Positions 1-6,025 of a stretch of DNA of 9,054 bases are shown here, piece after piece; the stretch's first letter is position 1, and every line of letters starts with the position of its first letter. Source of the stretch: JBBSGD01 sp038254435 (GTDB taxonomy: Bacteria; Actinomycetota; CADDZG01; WHSQ01). Below the pieces are notes generated by a model. That model did not search any database, was not told the origin of the DNA, and was given only the letters and a program-made list of their open reading frames with translations. The translations under genes were made by a program, and so were the position numbers. The stretch spans positions 1-9,054 of the forward strand of contig JBBSGD010000068.1 of the NCBI GenBank assembly GCA_038254435.1, in the 5' to 3' direction.

Positions 1-229
1 CTCGACGCACTCCGTCTCGCAGCGATCGAGCCGAGTGACATTTGCTATCGATCTCTTCACATGCATGAGGGTAACAGAAGGATCAGGGCTTAGGCTTGGA
101 GTCGAGTACCTGGGTCACAGAAGAGGGGCGGCCCGCACGGCTGATGCTTCCTACGACAATCCGTAGGAAGCGCCTTTGATTGAGGCTATGCTCTCGGTGC
201 CGAACCGCTGAGAACGGAGTTACCTCCCT
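1..229 (+). promoter_or_regulatory. Leader region upstream of the blaI-like gene
   Basis: No convincing gene is visible here. The short open frames at the left edge show no recognisable protein, although the tail of an upstream gene ending at the stop at 91-93 cannot be excluded. The only clear structure is the inverted repeat at 146-171. A weak -10-like TATGCT lies at 187-192 without a good -35 box. The region most likely carries the promoter of the BlaI/M56 operon. Confidence 0.4.
146..171. promoter_or_regulatory. Perfect 10-bp inverted repeat, possible operator
   Basis: The arms GCTTCCTACG (146-155) and CGTAGGAAGC (162-171) are exact reverse complements around the 6-nt spacer acaatc. The repeat sits 58 bp before the repressor's GTG start and just upstream of the possible -10 TATGCT (187-192), so it would cover the -35 region. 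Autoregulation by the BlaI-type repressor is the simplest reading. However, the CTAC...GTAG cores are 8 nt apart, not 5 as in the three downstream motifs, so a different binding protein or an RNA hairpin (there is only a weak TTT after it) is possible. Confidence 0.5.
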
Positions 230-601
230 GTGGGCAAGGCTGGCCTGGGTGAGTTGGAACTCACCATCATGAACTTCATATGGAAGCGCAGCGGGCCGGT
301 CACGGTTCCGGACGTTCACGAGCATCTGGTGAAGTCCCGGCAGCTCGCCTACACGAGCACGATGACGGTGATGGGCCGACTGAACGACAAGGGTCTCCTC
401 ACCCGCAGCGAGGACCGGCGTCCATACAAGTACTGGGCGGCAATGAGCCGAGAGGACTACTCGGCCGAGCTAATGCTCGGCGTGCTCTCGGAGTTTGGCA
501 ACCGTAAGGCGGCGCTGGCGCGTTTCGTTGACCGCATCGGGCGCAAGGATGCCGCCCTCCTCGCCGAGCTTGCGGCCAAGGCCGGGAAGCAGCGCAAGTG
601 A
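230..601 (+). CDS. BlaI/MecI/CopY-family transcriptional repressor
   Basis: A 123-aa winged-helix repressor of the BlaI/MecI/CopY (Penicillinase_R) family. Family members bind DNA as dimers at ACTAC/GTAGT-type dyads and are released by proteolysis (BlaI, MecI) or by metal (CopY). Visible features are the N-terminal LGELELTIMNFIWK helix, the recognition-helix region YTSTMTVMGRLNDKGLL (about residues 41-57), a wing with RRPYKYWA, and a helical dimerisation tail. No C-terminal CxC copper motif of CopY type is present, so direct copper sensing is not supported. The GTG start at 230 places LGELE near the N-terminus as in the family. Its stop overlaps the start of the M56 gene (GTGA), implying translational coupling. 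Family assignment is firm; control of the copper/redox genes is inferred from the shared motifs found downstream. Confidence 0.9.
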   Translation: MGKAGLGELELTIMNFIWKRSGPVTVPDVHEHLVKSRQLAYTSTMTVMGRLNDKGLLTRSEDRRPYKYWAAMSREDYSAELMLGVLSEFGNRKAALARFVDRIGRKDAALLAELAAKAGKQRK

Positions 602-1515
602 CACCACTGCTGCTCGCGGCCGCATGGGCCGGTCTCGCCTTCGTGGGCGCTCCCCCCATTGCGAGAACCATGGGCGCCCTCCGGCCGCGTTTGCAAGCCC
701 TCACCTTCTTCCTGGCAACTTTCGGGCTCGTTCTTCTACCCGTATCGATGATCACCGTCGTCCTGGCGCGGAACCTCTCTTACCTCGGAAGTGAGGGCTC
801 GGCGCTTACCCGATGCGGGCGGCTGATCGCAGCGGTGACCGCCGAACCGTTGGCCCACCCCGAGGTCACCGCCGCCCTTTTCCTGTTAGCTGCTGGGGCG
901 ATCGCCCTGCCGCTCGGGGCACTCTCGGCGTGGCGGAGCCAGTCGTCGGTTCGCCGGCTCGTCCACAAGGAACGTGGGCGGCGGATAGTCGTCAAGAGCC
1001 CCGCCGCATTCGCCTTCACAACTGGATTCCTCACGCCACGGGTGGTCGTATCGGACGGGCTCCTGCAATCGAACCCACAAGAGTGGTGCCGCGTCGTGCT
1101 CGCGCACGAGGAGGCTCACCGTCGTGGCCGACACCCGCTCCTCGTGCTGGCCGTCGAGTCTCTGGCGAGGACCCTCCCCCTGCCACCGCTGCGCTGGGCT
1201 GCGGATGGCTTCCGGCTCGCCCTTGAAGAGATCGCCGATGAGTACGCGTCGTGCCAGGTGGGCGACCATGCTCTTGTCGCCGAGGCCGTGGCCGCAATCG
1301 CGCTCAAGCAGGCGGGCCACGCTCTCGGCTTCGAAGGGCGTGAGGCGATGCGCTGTCGCCGGCTCCTCGCGCGGCCGGCTGCATCCCACTTGTTCGCCGG
1401 GCTGATCGTGGTGGCCGGCCTGCTCGCGGTGGTGGCCTTCGCCGGTGGGCACGCGCTTCACTGTGGGCGATCCGCCTTCGAGACACTGCAAGTCGTTCAA
1501 TGTCGCCTCGTCTAA
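598..1515 (+). CDS. M56-family (BlaR1-like) membrane zinc metalloprotease
   Basis: A 305-aa integral membrane protease of peptidase family M56. Hydrophobic segments lie near residues 1-20, 33-57, 90-111 and 265-284, and the cytosolic catalytic domain contains the zinc motif HEEAH (170-174) followed by EEIADEYA (210-217), which probably supplies the third zinc ligand. In BlaR1/MecR1 this domain leads to cleavage of the partner repressor. Here the protein ends about 20 residues after its last membrane segment and has no penicillin-binding sensor domain, so the signal must be sensed by the membrane part, by its short extracytoplasmic tail (cysteines at 289 and 302) or by another protein. GTG at 598 overlaps the repressor stop, a hallmark BlaI-M56 pair. 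That the repressor is its substrate is inference. Confidence 0.88.
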   Translation: MTPLLLAAAWAGLAFVGAPPIARTMGALRPRLQALTFFLATFGLVLLPVSMITVVLARNLSYLGSEGSALTRCGRLIAAVTAEPLAHPEVTAALFLLAAGAIALPLGALSAWRSQSSVRRLVHKERGRRIVVKSPAAFAFTTGFLTPRVVVSDGLLQSNPQEWCRVVLAHEEAHRRGRHPLLVLAVESLARTLPLPPLRWAADGFRLALEEIADEYASCQVGDHALVAEAVAAIALKQAGHALGFEGREAMRCRRLLARPAASHLFAGLIVVAGLLAVVAFAGGHALHCGRSAFETLQVVQCRLV

Positions 1516-1544
1516 CAAGGCGCGACGAAAGCACAAGCAGCCGC

Positions 1545-2213
1545 TCAGTAATCGAAGCGACGCTCGATGCGGTGACCGGGATCCACGATCAGCTCTCGCC
1601 GCAAGAGTCCCTTGTGGACCGTGAGCTCGGCCCAGATGTGCGAGCCCGGGAGGTAGAAGGAAAGACGCGTCGCGCGCTTCCCAGACGGCAGACGCGTGAG
1701 ATCCTGCGTCCCGCCCGCCGCGTACACCTCAGAGGACACAAGTTCCCTGCCAGATAGTCTCACTTTGTTCGTCACGCCGCCCGCGCCACTCGAGACGGTC
1801 TCGGTCACCCGCAGTGAGCGCACGTGGCGCATCCTTTGCACGACCCGGCGCAGGAGTGCCGGTGGTCCCGGTCGAGGCGGCCACGCCAGCGCCGCTCGCG
1901 CCACACGCGCCCCACGAGAAGGAGCCCAGACGCGCGCGGCGATCATCGTACGCCCCTTCGGCCAGCCGAAGTCCATCGTGAAGCATCCGTTGCCGCAGGG
2001 ACGAGGGAAGAGGTCGAGACTTCGGCCGTCGGGAGCATGCCCCGATACGTTTACGCGTATATCGCGCGCCCCAGCATCACTCGGTCGAACGACCTGAATG
2101 CGAAGTTGGCCTTTCGCCGCCGTGAAGAAGACGGCAGAGTCCCCGGCCAGGTCCGCGCTCGTCACCCGAGGCTTCGGAAGTGGCGGTGGTCCGAGGAGCG
2201 TGGTGCCGGGCAA
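1545..2213 (-). CDS. C-terminal part of the CopC-CopD protein, displaced by a frameshift
   Basis: This minus-strand frame carries what appears to be the natural C-terminus of the upstream CopC-CopD protein, shifted by one base. It is open only from 2219; a stop lies just before it at 2222-2220. It begins with the proline-rich LLGPPPLPKP linker, has a beta-rich domain with a CGNGC motif, then a second domain with SSGAGG, YAAGG, LPGSHIW and a terminal PGHRIERRF, resembling a LolA-like or secreted beta-sheet fold. The nominal TTG at 2213 has no Shine-Dalgarno sequence, so independent translation is unlikely. The overlap with the upstream frame (2077-2213) is exactly what a single-base indel near 2199-2221 would give. 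It ends 29 bp from the convergent M56 gene. The domain function is unknown; an extracytoplasmic location following the CopD membrane part is inferred. Confidence 0.7.
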   Translation of the reverse strand: MPGTTLLGPPPLPKPRVTSADLAGDSAVFFTAAKGQLRIQVVRPSDAGARDIRVNVSGHAPDGRSLDLFPRPCGNGCFTMDFGWPKGRTMIAARVWAPSRGARVARAALAWPPRPGPPALLRRVVQRMRHVRSLRVTETVSSGAGGVTNKVRLSGRELVSSEVYAAGGTQDLTRLPSGKRATRLSFYLPGSHIWAELTVHKGLLRRELIVDPGHRIERRFDY

Positions 2214-3450
2214 CGGTACTCAGGGGTGGCGCTGTGTTGGCGAGCGCGGCGGTAACCATCACAACGAGGAGCAGCGCGAGACCTTCGATGGATGTCAGCC
2301 GGCGCAAGAGGCCCGCACGACGGCGCCGCAGGGCGCGCGTCCTGGCGACGAGAGCGAGGGCGATCGCGCCCGCCACGATGATCGACTTCACTATTAGGAT
2401 CCTCCCGTAGTCGGTGGTGAGGAGCGCGCTGGGACTATCGAGCTCGGCCAGTGCCGTCGCCACGCCTGTAAGCAGCAGAACCGGCACGGTAAGAAGGGCA
2501 AGGCGGGCGTATCGCCCGGCTCCCAGCTGCAGCGGGCTGCGAAGACCTTCGGCGCGCCTGCGCCACAGGATGACGAGCAGATGGAAGAGAGCCCCGAGCC
2601 ACACCGCCGCCAGAATCCCGTGGGCGGCACCAACGGGACCGGCCCACCAGGCCCCGTTGGTTCCCGGATGCCCACGCAGGGCGGCCGCCACGACCACACC
2701 AGCCAGGAGCGGAGCGCCCCACGGCCGCGCCCGGTGGCTTGCGACGAGCGGCAGCGCGGCGACAAGGAGGATGACCTCGGCCGCCCCGAGAGCTCCCGGT
2801 CTGCTCGCAAGGGCGCCTCCGAATCCACCCGTCGGTGAGCTCTGCCCGCGAACCAGGAGCAGCGACTGCAGGAGGGCGCCCCCGAGCGAGACGAGAACAG
2901 CCGCCGTTACGGGGGCCCGCGGCACCGAAAGGGATCCGTGCGGTTCCACGGGGCGCCAAATGAACCGCTCGCTCACCAGCCCTCCCAGCGCAACGACGGC
3001 ACCGGTGAGCAGCAACCACCCGGCGGCGGCGTCCGGCCAGGACGTCCCTTGAGATGAAGTTGCAATGGACGAGAGGTGGCCACCATTGCCTACCGCGAAC
3101 GCTAGCTCGCCGGAGGACACGTGCGAGTCCTCGGCCGCTGCTCGCCAGGTCACGATATAGATGCCTTTGCGAAGGTGTGGAAGCTTCGCGCGCAGAACTG
3201 TGCCGTCCTGCGTCTCGCGCACCGCGACGGCACCGATGTCGGGCCCCCCCGCCCGTCTGATCGAGAGACTGCCGCTCCCTGAGACGATCCCCTCACTGAA
3301 CTTCAAGACGACCTGCTGCGGTGGGGCAGCCAGCCGCTCCCCCGTCTGAGGGGAAGATGTGACAAGAAAGGCATGAGCGCCCGCAGGGCGGGCGCGGCCG
3401 ACGACGAGGGCAACAATTGCGACCGCGCAGAGCATCATGCGGAGGGACAT
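2077..3450 (-). CDS. CopC-CopD fusion copper-resistance/uptake protein (frameshifted 3' end)
   Basis: A fused CopC (extracytoplasmic Cu(II)-binding) and CopD (multi-TM) protein, the YcnJ-type architecture. From the ATG at 3450, residues 1-25 form a signal peptide ending RPAGA, so the mature protein starts with His26. With Asp108 and His110 (EDSH) this matches the CopC Cu(II) site of N-terminal His plus DxH. About eight hydrophobic segments follow, with CopD hallmarks HPGTNGAWWAG, GAAHGILAAVWLGALFH and TDYGRILIVKS. An ATG at 3543 is possible but would overlap the ccdA gene and bury the signal peptide; 3450 leaves a 64-nt gap. After ANTAPPLSTVA the frame turns into unrelated sequence, while the expected LLGPPPLP continuation lies in another frame. 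Residues encoded below about 2215 are therefore probably artefactual. Co-directional with ccdA. Confidence 0.85.
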   Translation of the reverse strand: MSLRMMLCAVAIVALVVGRARPAGAHAFLVTSSPQTGERLAAPPQQVVLKFSEGIVSGSGSLSIRRAGGPDIGAVAVRETQDGTVLRAKLPHLRKGIYIVTWRAAAEDSHVSSGELAFAVGNGGHLSSIATSSQGTSWPDAAAGWLLLTGAVVALGGLVSERFIWRPVEPHGSLSVPRAPVTAAVLVSLGGALLQSLLLVRGQSSPTGGFGGALASRPGALGAAEVILLVAALPLVASHRARPWGAPLLAGVVVAAALRGHPGTNGAWWAGPVGAAHGILAAVWLGALFHLLVILWRRRAEGLRSPLQLGAGRYARLALLTVPVLLLTGVATALAELDSPSALLTTDYGRILIVKSIIVAGAIALALVARTRALRRRRAGLLRRLTSIEGLALLLVVMVTAALANTAPPLSTVARHHAPRTTATSEASGDERGPGRGLCRLLHGGERPTSHSGRSTE

Positions 3451-3514
3451 CCTGAAGCGGAGGTGGGAGCGTTCCCTCTCGGCACATTCCCCGACGCTCA
3501 AGACGGCCGGGCGA

Positions 3515-4234
3515 TCAGATCGGCGGCCAATCGAGTCGTGCATACCATCGAAGCAGCGGGGCGAACAGCGCCGTCCAGCCGCCCGTCATCAGCAGAACCC
3601 CCATCGCGACGAGGATCCCCCCGCCGAGCCTTGTGACCAGTCCGCCGTGCCGGCGCAGCCACCCACAGGAGCGCGTCGCCCGTCCATACAAAAGGGCTAC
3701 CGCGATGAAGGGCAGGCCGAGACCCAGCGAATAAGCGAGCAACAGCCCCGTTCCCTTCCCAAGTGACCCCGTTGCCGCTGCGTAGGTAAGCACACCGGCG
3801 AGGACCGGGCCGACACACGGGGTCCAACCGACGGCGAACGCCATCCCCAGGGGGAAAGCTCCGGCAGGTCCCCGCCGCATGCGCGCCAAGTCGAAGCGGC
3901 GCTCCCTCACAAGAAAAGGGATGTACGTGCCGGCCAGCATCGACGCCCCCATGACCAGGACGAGCGCACCGGAGAAACGAAGGAGCACGGCGCGATGCTG
4001 GAGGACTAGCCCTCCGAGCAACGACGCGCTCGCGCCCAAGGCCGTGAAGACGAGGGCGAAGCCGAGGACAAAGAGTCCCGCACCGAGCAAAGTTCGCGGC
4101 CATTGACGATCGACCTCACCCGCCATCGGCAAGCCAGACACGAAGCCAAGGTAGCCCGGCAGGAGGGGAAGACAGCAGGGGGAGGTGAAGGACAGCACAC
4201 CCGCCGCGAAGGCGAGGGGCACGCCCGGGTCCAC
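3515..4234 (-). CDS. ccdA: CcdA-type cytochrome c biogenesis / thiol-disulfide transporter
   Basis: A 239-aa polytopic membrane protein of the CcdA/DsbD-transmembrane family, which carries reducing equivalents from cytoplasmic thioredoxin across the membrane to extracytoplasmic thioredoxin-like proteins. It shows the paired redox cysteines in TSPCCLPLLPGYLGF (C20, C21) and GWTPCVGPVLAG (C140), with about six hydrophobic segments. The open frame extends to 4486, but I chose GTG at 4234: AAAGGAGG lies four to five bases before it, the family sequence starts right there, and the upstream extension is unlike CcdA. It lies upstream of CopC-CopD on the same strand, with a divergent promoter region at 4258-4312. 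The TlpA-like protein at 5255-5920 is a plausible partner. Confidence 0.9.
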   Translation of the reverse strand: MDPGVPLAFAAGVLSFTSPCCLPLLPGYLGFVSGLPMAGEVDRQWPRTLLGAGLFVLGFALVFTALGASASLLGGLVLQHRAVLLRFSGALVLVMGASMLAGTYIPFLVRERRFDLARMRRGPAGAFPLGMAFAVGWTPCVGPVLAGVLTYAAATGSLGKGTGLLLAYSLGLGLPFIAVALLYGRATRSCGWLRRHGGLVTRLGGGILVAMGVLLMTGGWTALFAPLLRWYARLDWPPI

Positions 4235-4257
4235 CTGGCCTCCTTTCTCGGCGCGGC

Positions 4258-4285
4258 TTGCGCTACGTGGGTGTCCACCTATACT
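4258..4285 (+). promoter_or_regulatory. Predicted promoter of the 4343-5175 genes
   Basis: A -35-like TTGCGC (4258-4263) is separated by 16 bp from a good -10 TATACT (4280-4285). Transcription would start near 4292, placing the dyad at 4298-4312 in the early transcribed region and the strong AGGAGG (4331-4336) before the first gene. Predicted by eye only. Confidence 0.5.
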
Positions 4286-4305
4286 GACGCCTGTGTTACT
4301 ACGAA
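4278..4305 (-). promoter_or_regulatory. Predicted divergent promoter of ccdA-copCD
   Basis: Read on the minus strand, TTCGTA (4305-4300) is followed after 16 bp by TATAGG (4283-4278), about 44 bp before the ccdA GTG. The -35 box lies inside the dyad at 4298-4312, so a bound repressor would block it. Weaker match than the plus-strand promoter. Confidence 0.35.
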
Positions 4306-4312
4306 GTGTAGT
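4298..4312 (+). promoter_or_regulatory. BlaI-like operator motif, site 1
   Basis: ACTACGAAGTGTAGT: perfect 5-bp arms ACTAC/GTAGT around a 5-nt centre. It resembles the ACTAC...GTAGT dyads bound by BlaI/MecI repressors, though those I recall have a 4-nt spacer. It lies between divergent promoters for ccdA-copCD (-) and the small envelope genes (+), and shares ACTACGNNNTGTNNT with 5989-6003 and 6685-6699. Confidence 0.6.
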
Positions 4313-4342
4313 GGATGGTAGAGCGACAAAAGGAGGACGAAG

Positions 4343-4570
4343 GTGGAGGCAGTGATTCCATGGCTGGCAGTCCTCGCATGCCCGCTCATGATTGTCGTGT
4401 GCGTGCGCATGATGGCCGGAAGCGGCAAGGCGAAGGACTCTGCCGCCGTCGAGCAGTCCGGCCAGGAGAGCGACCAGATGCACCAAGACGTCGCGGCCTT
4501 GAAGGAAGAGGTCGCCATGCTCCGGGCCAAGTCGGCTCTCGAACCTTCAGACACCGATCAGAGGGGATGA
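4343..4570 (+). CDS. Small one-TM protein with coiled-coil tail
   Basis: A 75-aa protein that I cannot assign to a named family. Residues 1-26 form one membrane helix (WLAVLACPLMIVVCVRMMAG) rich in Met and Cys, which could touch copper. A short linker is followed by a probable coiled coil at about residues 43-63 (MHQDVAALKEEVAMLRAK) with heptad-like hydrophobics, suggesting a cytoplasmic dimerising tail. The GTG start is set by a perfect AGGAGG six bases upstream (4331-4336). It is the first gene after the operator-bearing promoter and overlaps the next gene by ATGA, so it belongs to the same operon. A DUF2933-like or other small metal-cluster membrane protein is possible. The gene is probably real; its function is unknown. 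Confidence 0.75.
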   Translation: MEAVIPWLAVLACPLMIVVCVRMMAGSGKAKDSAAVEQSGQESDQMHQDVAALKEEVAMLRAKSALEPSDTDQRG

Positions 4571-4578
4571 GGTCCACC

Positions 4579-4878
4579 ATGACGCGCCGAGCGCAGGCGA
4601 CTCTTGGAGCGATCCTGGTGACCGTGGGGCTTTTCGGCGGCGTCTCCCTCATGCCCTGGGAGGCGATCGCGGCGCAGACCGGAGCTCCCGCTCACACGCA
4701 GCATATGAGCGGCATGATGAGCGGCCGAACCACGGCTCGCATGACGGCCATGATGGATCGCTGCGATCGACTCATGGACCGCATGTCTCGCATGATGAAC
4801 CACTCATCCGGAACCGCGCAGCGCGGTGGCCCCATGGGTGGCGGCTCCATGGGCGGCATGATGGGCGCGGCCCCCTGA
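4579..4878 (+). CDS. Secreted Met/His-rich protein, probable metal (copper) binder
   Basis: A 99-aa exported protein. A signal peptide (arginines at 3-4, hydrophobic 8-22, likely cleavage after EAIAA) is followed by a short mature chain packed with methionine: HTQHMSGMMSG, then a helical MTAMMDRCDRLMDRMSRMMNH segment interrupted by Cys, and a glycine-methionine tail (GGPMGGGSMGGMMG). Such Met, His and Cys density is typical of extracytoplasmic Cu(I)/Ag(I) binders, but no named family is recognised. I chose ATG 4579 because GAGG lies six bases before it; ATG 4567 overlaps the previous stop (ATGA) and would add four residues. Its place beside CopC-CopD and ccdA supports a copper role. Whether it acts as a buffer, chaperone or sensor input is unknown. 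Confidence 0.75.
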   Translation: MTRRAQATLGAILVTVGLFGGVSLMPWEAIAAQTGAPAHTQHMSGMMSGRTTARMTAMMDRCDRLMDRMSRMMNHSSGTAQRGGPMGGGSMGGMMGAAP

Positions 4879-4929
4879 CCCCGCAGAGCGGCTCATGGGA
4901 CGGACGGTCACAGCGGTTCCCTGGCTGAC

Positions 4930-5175
4930 ATGCCGGGTTCCTGCGCCGGGGCAATGACGGGGACATGGGTCGTGGGCTTCCTCTTCCTCGCGGCGGTCGT
5001 CGTGGGCCTCGTGCTGCTTGCTCGCGCGCTTGTCGGGGGGCGCGCTAGCAGACCGGACTCTTTGCGACCGTCGGGTGATGCTCTTCGGATACTCGAGGAG
5101 CGCTACGCCCGCGGGGAGATAGATGAGAGGGAGTTCAAGGAGCGGCGCAGAATCCTGGAGGAGGGCTCTGCCTGA
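4930..5175 (+). CDS. SHOCT-domain small membrane protein
   Basis: An 81-aa protein with one membrane helix (about residues 12-34, WVVGFLFLAAVVVGLVLLAR) and a C-terminal SHOCT motif: ALRILEERYARGEIDEREF followed by KERRRIL. SHOCT domains are short alpha-helical hairpins commonly found at the ends of membrane proteins and thought to mediate oligomerisation. The start is uncertain: ATG 4930 and ATG 4954 are in frame and neither has a good Shine-Dalgarno sequence. It follows the Met-rich gene by 51 nt in the same frame and probably shares its transcript. It is convergent with the TlpA-like gene. The family is clear; its role in the copper/redox module is unknown. Confidence 0.8.
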   Translation: MPGSCAGAMTGTWVVGFLFLAAVVVGLVLLARALVGGRASRPDSLRPSGDALRILEERYARGEIDEREFKERRRILEEGSA

Positions 5176-5254
5176 TCGAATCAAGTCACGAGGATCTCGG
5201 CCCGCGGGCGAACTAGGAGTTTCGGCGCCGGGCAAACCCCGACCTGGCAGGGAA

Positions 5255-5920
5255 TCAGCCTGCCCTTCCGCCCGGCGCATGCGCCTCGCGCACAAGCGCA
5301 TCCAAATTGACCTGCAGCACATCGGGCTCTATCGCACCTAGAACCCTTAGCCCGTTCTGTTGCCCCGTCTGAACGCCGGTAACAGTGTCGATGAAGAACC
5401 ATCGCTGGTCGAGGAAGAAGGTTTCCGGCACGCCAGTGACCCCGTAATCGTCGACCGCGCTTGGGCTCTGTTCCCCGCGCGCCTGCGGATAGGTGATGTG
5501 GAACTCCCGGAGGAATCGTCGCGCGTCTCCTGGGCTGTCCTTGATGTTGACGCCGACGAACACGATCCCCTTGTTGCGATAGGCGCGCCACGTCCGCTCC
5601 AGCAGTGGGGCTTCCCGGCGGCAGGGGACGCACCACGACGCCCAGAAGTTGAGAAGCACAGGCCTTCCTCTGAGCTCGGCCGAAGTGAGGCGCCCATCGC
5701 GGGAAGTTGAGGCAGGTAGCGCCGCCCCGCCCGCGAAGATGGGGAGTTGGAACGCGGGTGCCCGGTCTCCCGCCTTGAATGCGCTGGGGCTCGCCTTGAG
5801 CAGGCCGTAGGCCAGCAAGGCGATGAAGAGCAGCGCCGGGACCATGATCATGGTCGCCCGCGCAGTACGGTGCTGACGTCGCTCCGTGGGGGTCAGCGAC
5901 TCTCGGTCAGGGCTGATCAT
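5255..5920 (-). CDS. TlpA/ResA-like membrane-anchored thioredoxin
   Basis: A 221-aa extracytoplasmic thiol-disulfide oxidoreductase of the TlpA/ResA/DsbE group. It has an N-terminal signal anchor (about residues 23-41), an AFQLP strand typical of the redoxin/AhpC-TSA fold (about 56), the active site NFWASWCVPCRREAP with C97 and C100, and the cis-proline loop TGVPETFFLD (P165). Such proteins reduce apocytochrome c or other envelope thiols using electrons from CcdA, and a ccdA gene lies 1 kb away. ATG 5920 has only a weak ribosome site but leaves a normal basic N-tail before the anchor. Its predicted promoter carries a BlaI-like motif (5989-6003), so it may share regulation with the copper genes. 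The last ten or so residues are a variable tail. Confidence 0.9.
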   Translation of the reverse strand: MISPDRESLTPTERRQHRTARATMIMVPALLFIALLAYGLLKASPSAFKAGDRAPAFQLPIFAGGAALPASTSRDGRLTSAELRGRPVLLNFWASWCVPCRREAPLLERTWRAYRNKGIVFVGVNIKDSPGDARRFLREFHITYPQARGEQSPSAVDDYGVTGVPETFFLDQRWFFIDTVTGVQTGQQNGLRVLGAIEPDVLQVNLDALVREAHAPGGRAG

Positions 5921-5983
5921 CTGTGAACAATGTCGATCCGGCTCCCGACGGCTGTGGTCTCCAACGGTGGCTACCCTGGGCAG

Positions 5984-5989
5984 ATTCTA
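5984..5989 (-). promoter_or_regulatory. Predicted -10 box of the TlpA-like gene
   Basis: TAGAAT on the minus strand, close to the TATAAT consensus and about 64 bp before the ATG at 5920. No good -35 box is seen. The operator-like motif at 5989-6003 begins at this box and would occlude the spacer. Confidence 0.4.
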
Positions 5990-6003
5990 TGACAGCTCGT
6001 AGT
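5989..6003 (-). promoter_or_regulatory. BlaI-like operator motif, site 2
   Basis: On the minus strand this reads ACTACGAGCTGTCAT, matching site 3 at 13 of 15 positions and site 1 at 11 of 15. The left half-site is intact; the right half is degenerate (GTCAT for GTAGT). It lies between the divergent TlpA-like gene and the DUF3105 gene, overlapping the TlpA -10. Confidence 0.5.
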
Positions 6004-6025
6004 AGCAACTGTTACCGTCGGTCCC

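Noticed and set aside
1..93. 3' end of an upstream gene ending at 91-93
   Set aside because: Only about 30 residues with no recognisable family pattern; cannot be told from chance.
1516..1544. Terminator between the convergent M56 and CopC-CopD genes
   Set aside because: No stem-loop of useful length and no T-run in these 29 bp.
2199..2221. Programmed +1 ribosomal frameshifting in the CopC-CopD gene
   Set aside because: No in-frame stop or rare-codon pause in the zero frame, no recognisable slippery site and no stimulatory Shine-Dalgarno sequence; a mutation or sequence error is simpler.
2414..3052. A 212-residue plus-strand open frame antisense to CopD
   Set aside because: Low-complexity Arg/Ala/Pro composition without motifs; the minus strand encodes clear CopD membrane helices.
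5176..5254. Bidirectional terminator between the SHOCT and TlpA-like genes
   Set aside because: Short palindromes (GCCCGCGGGC at 5200-5209, CGGCGCCG at 5223-5230) are present, but without loops or T-runs they are expected in GC-rich DNA.
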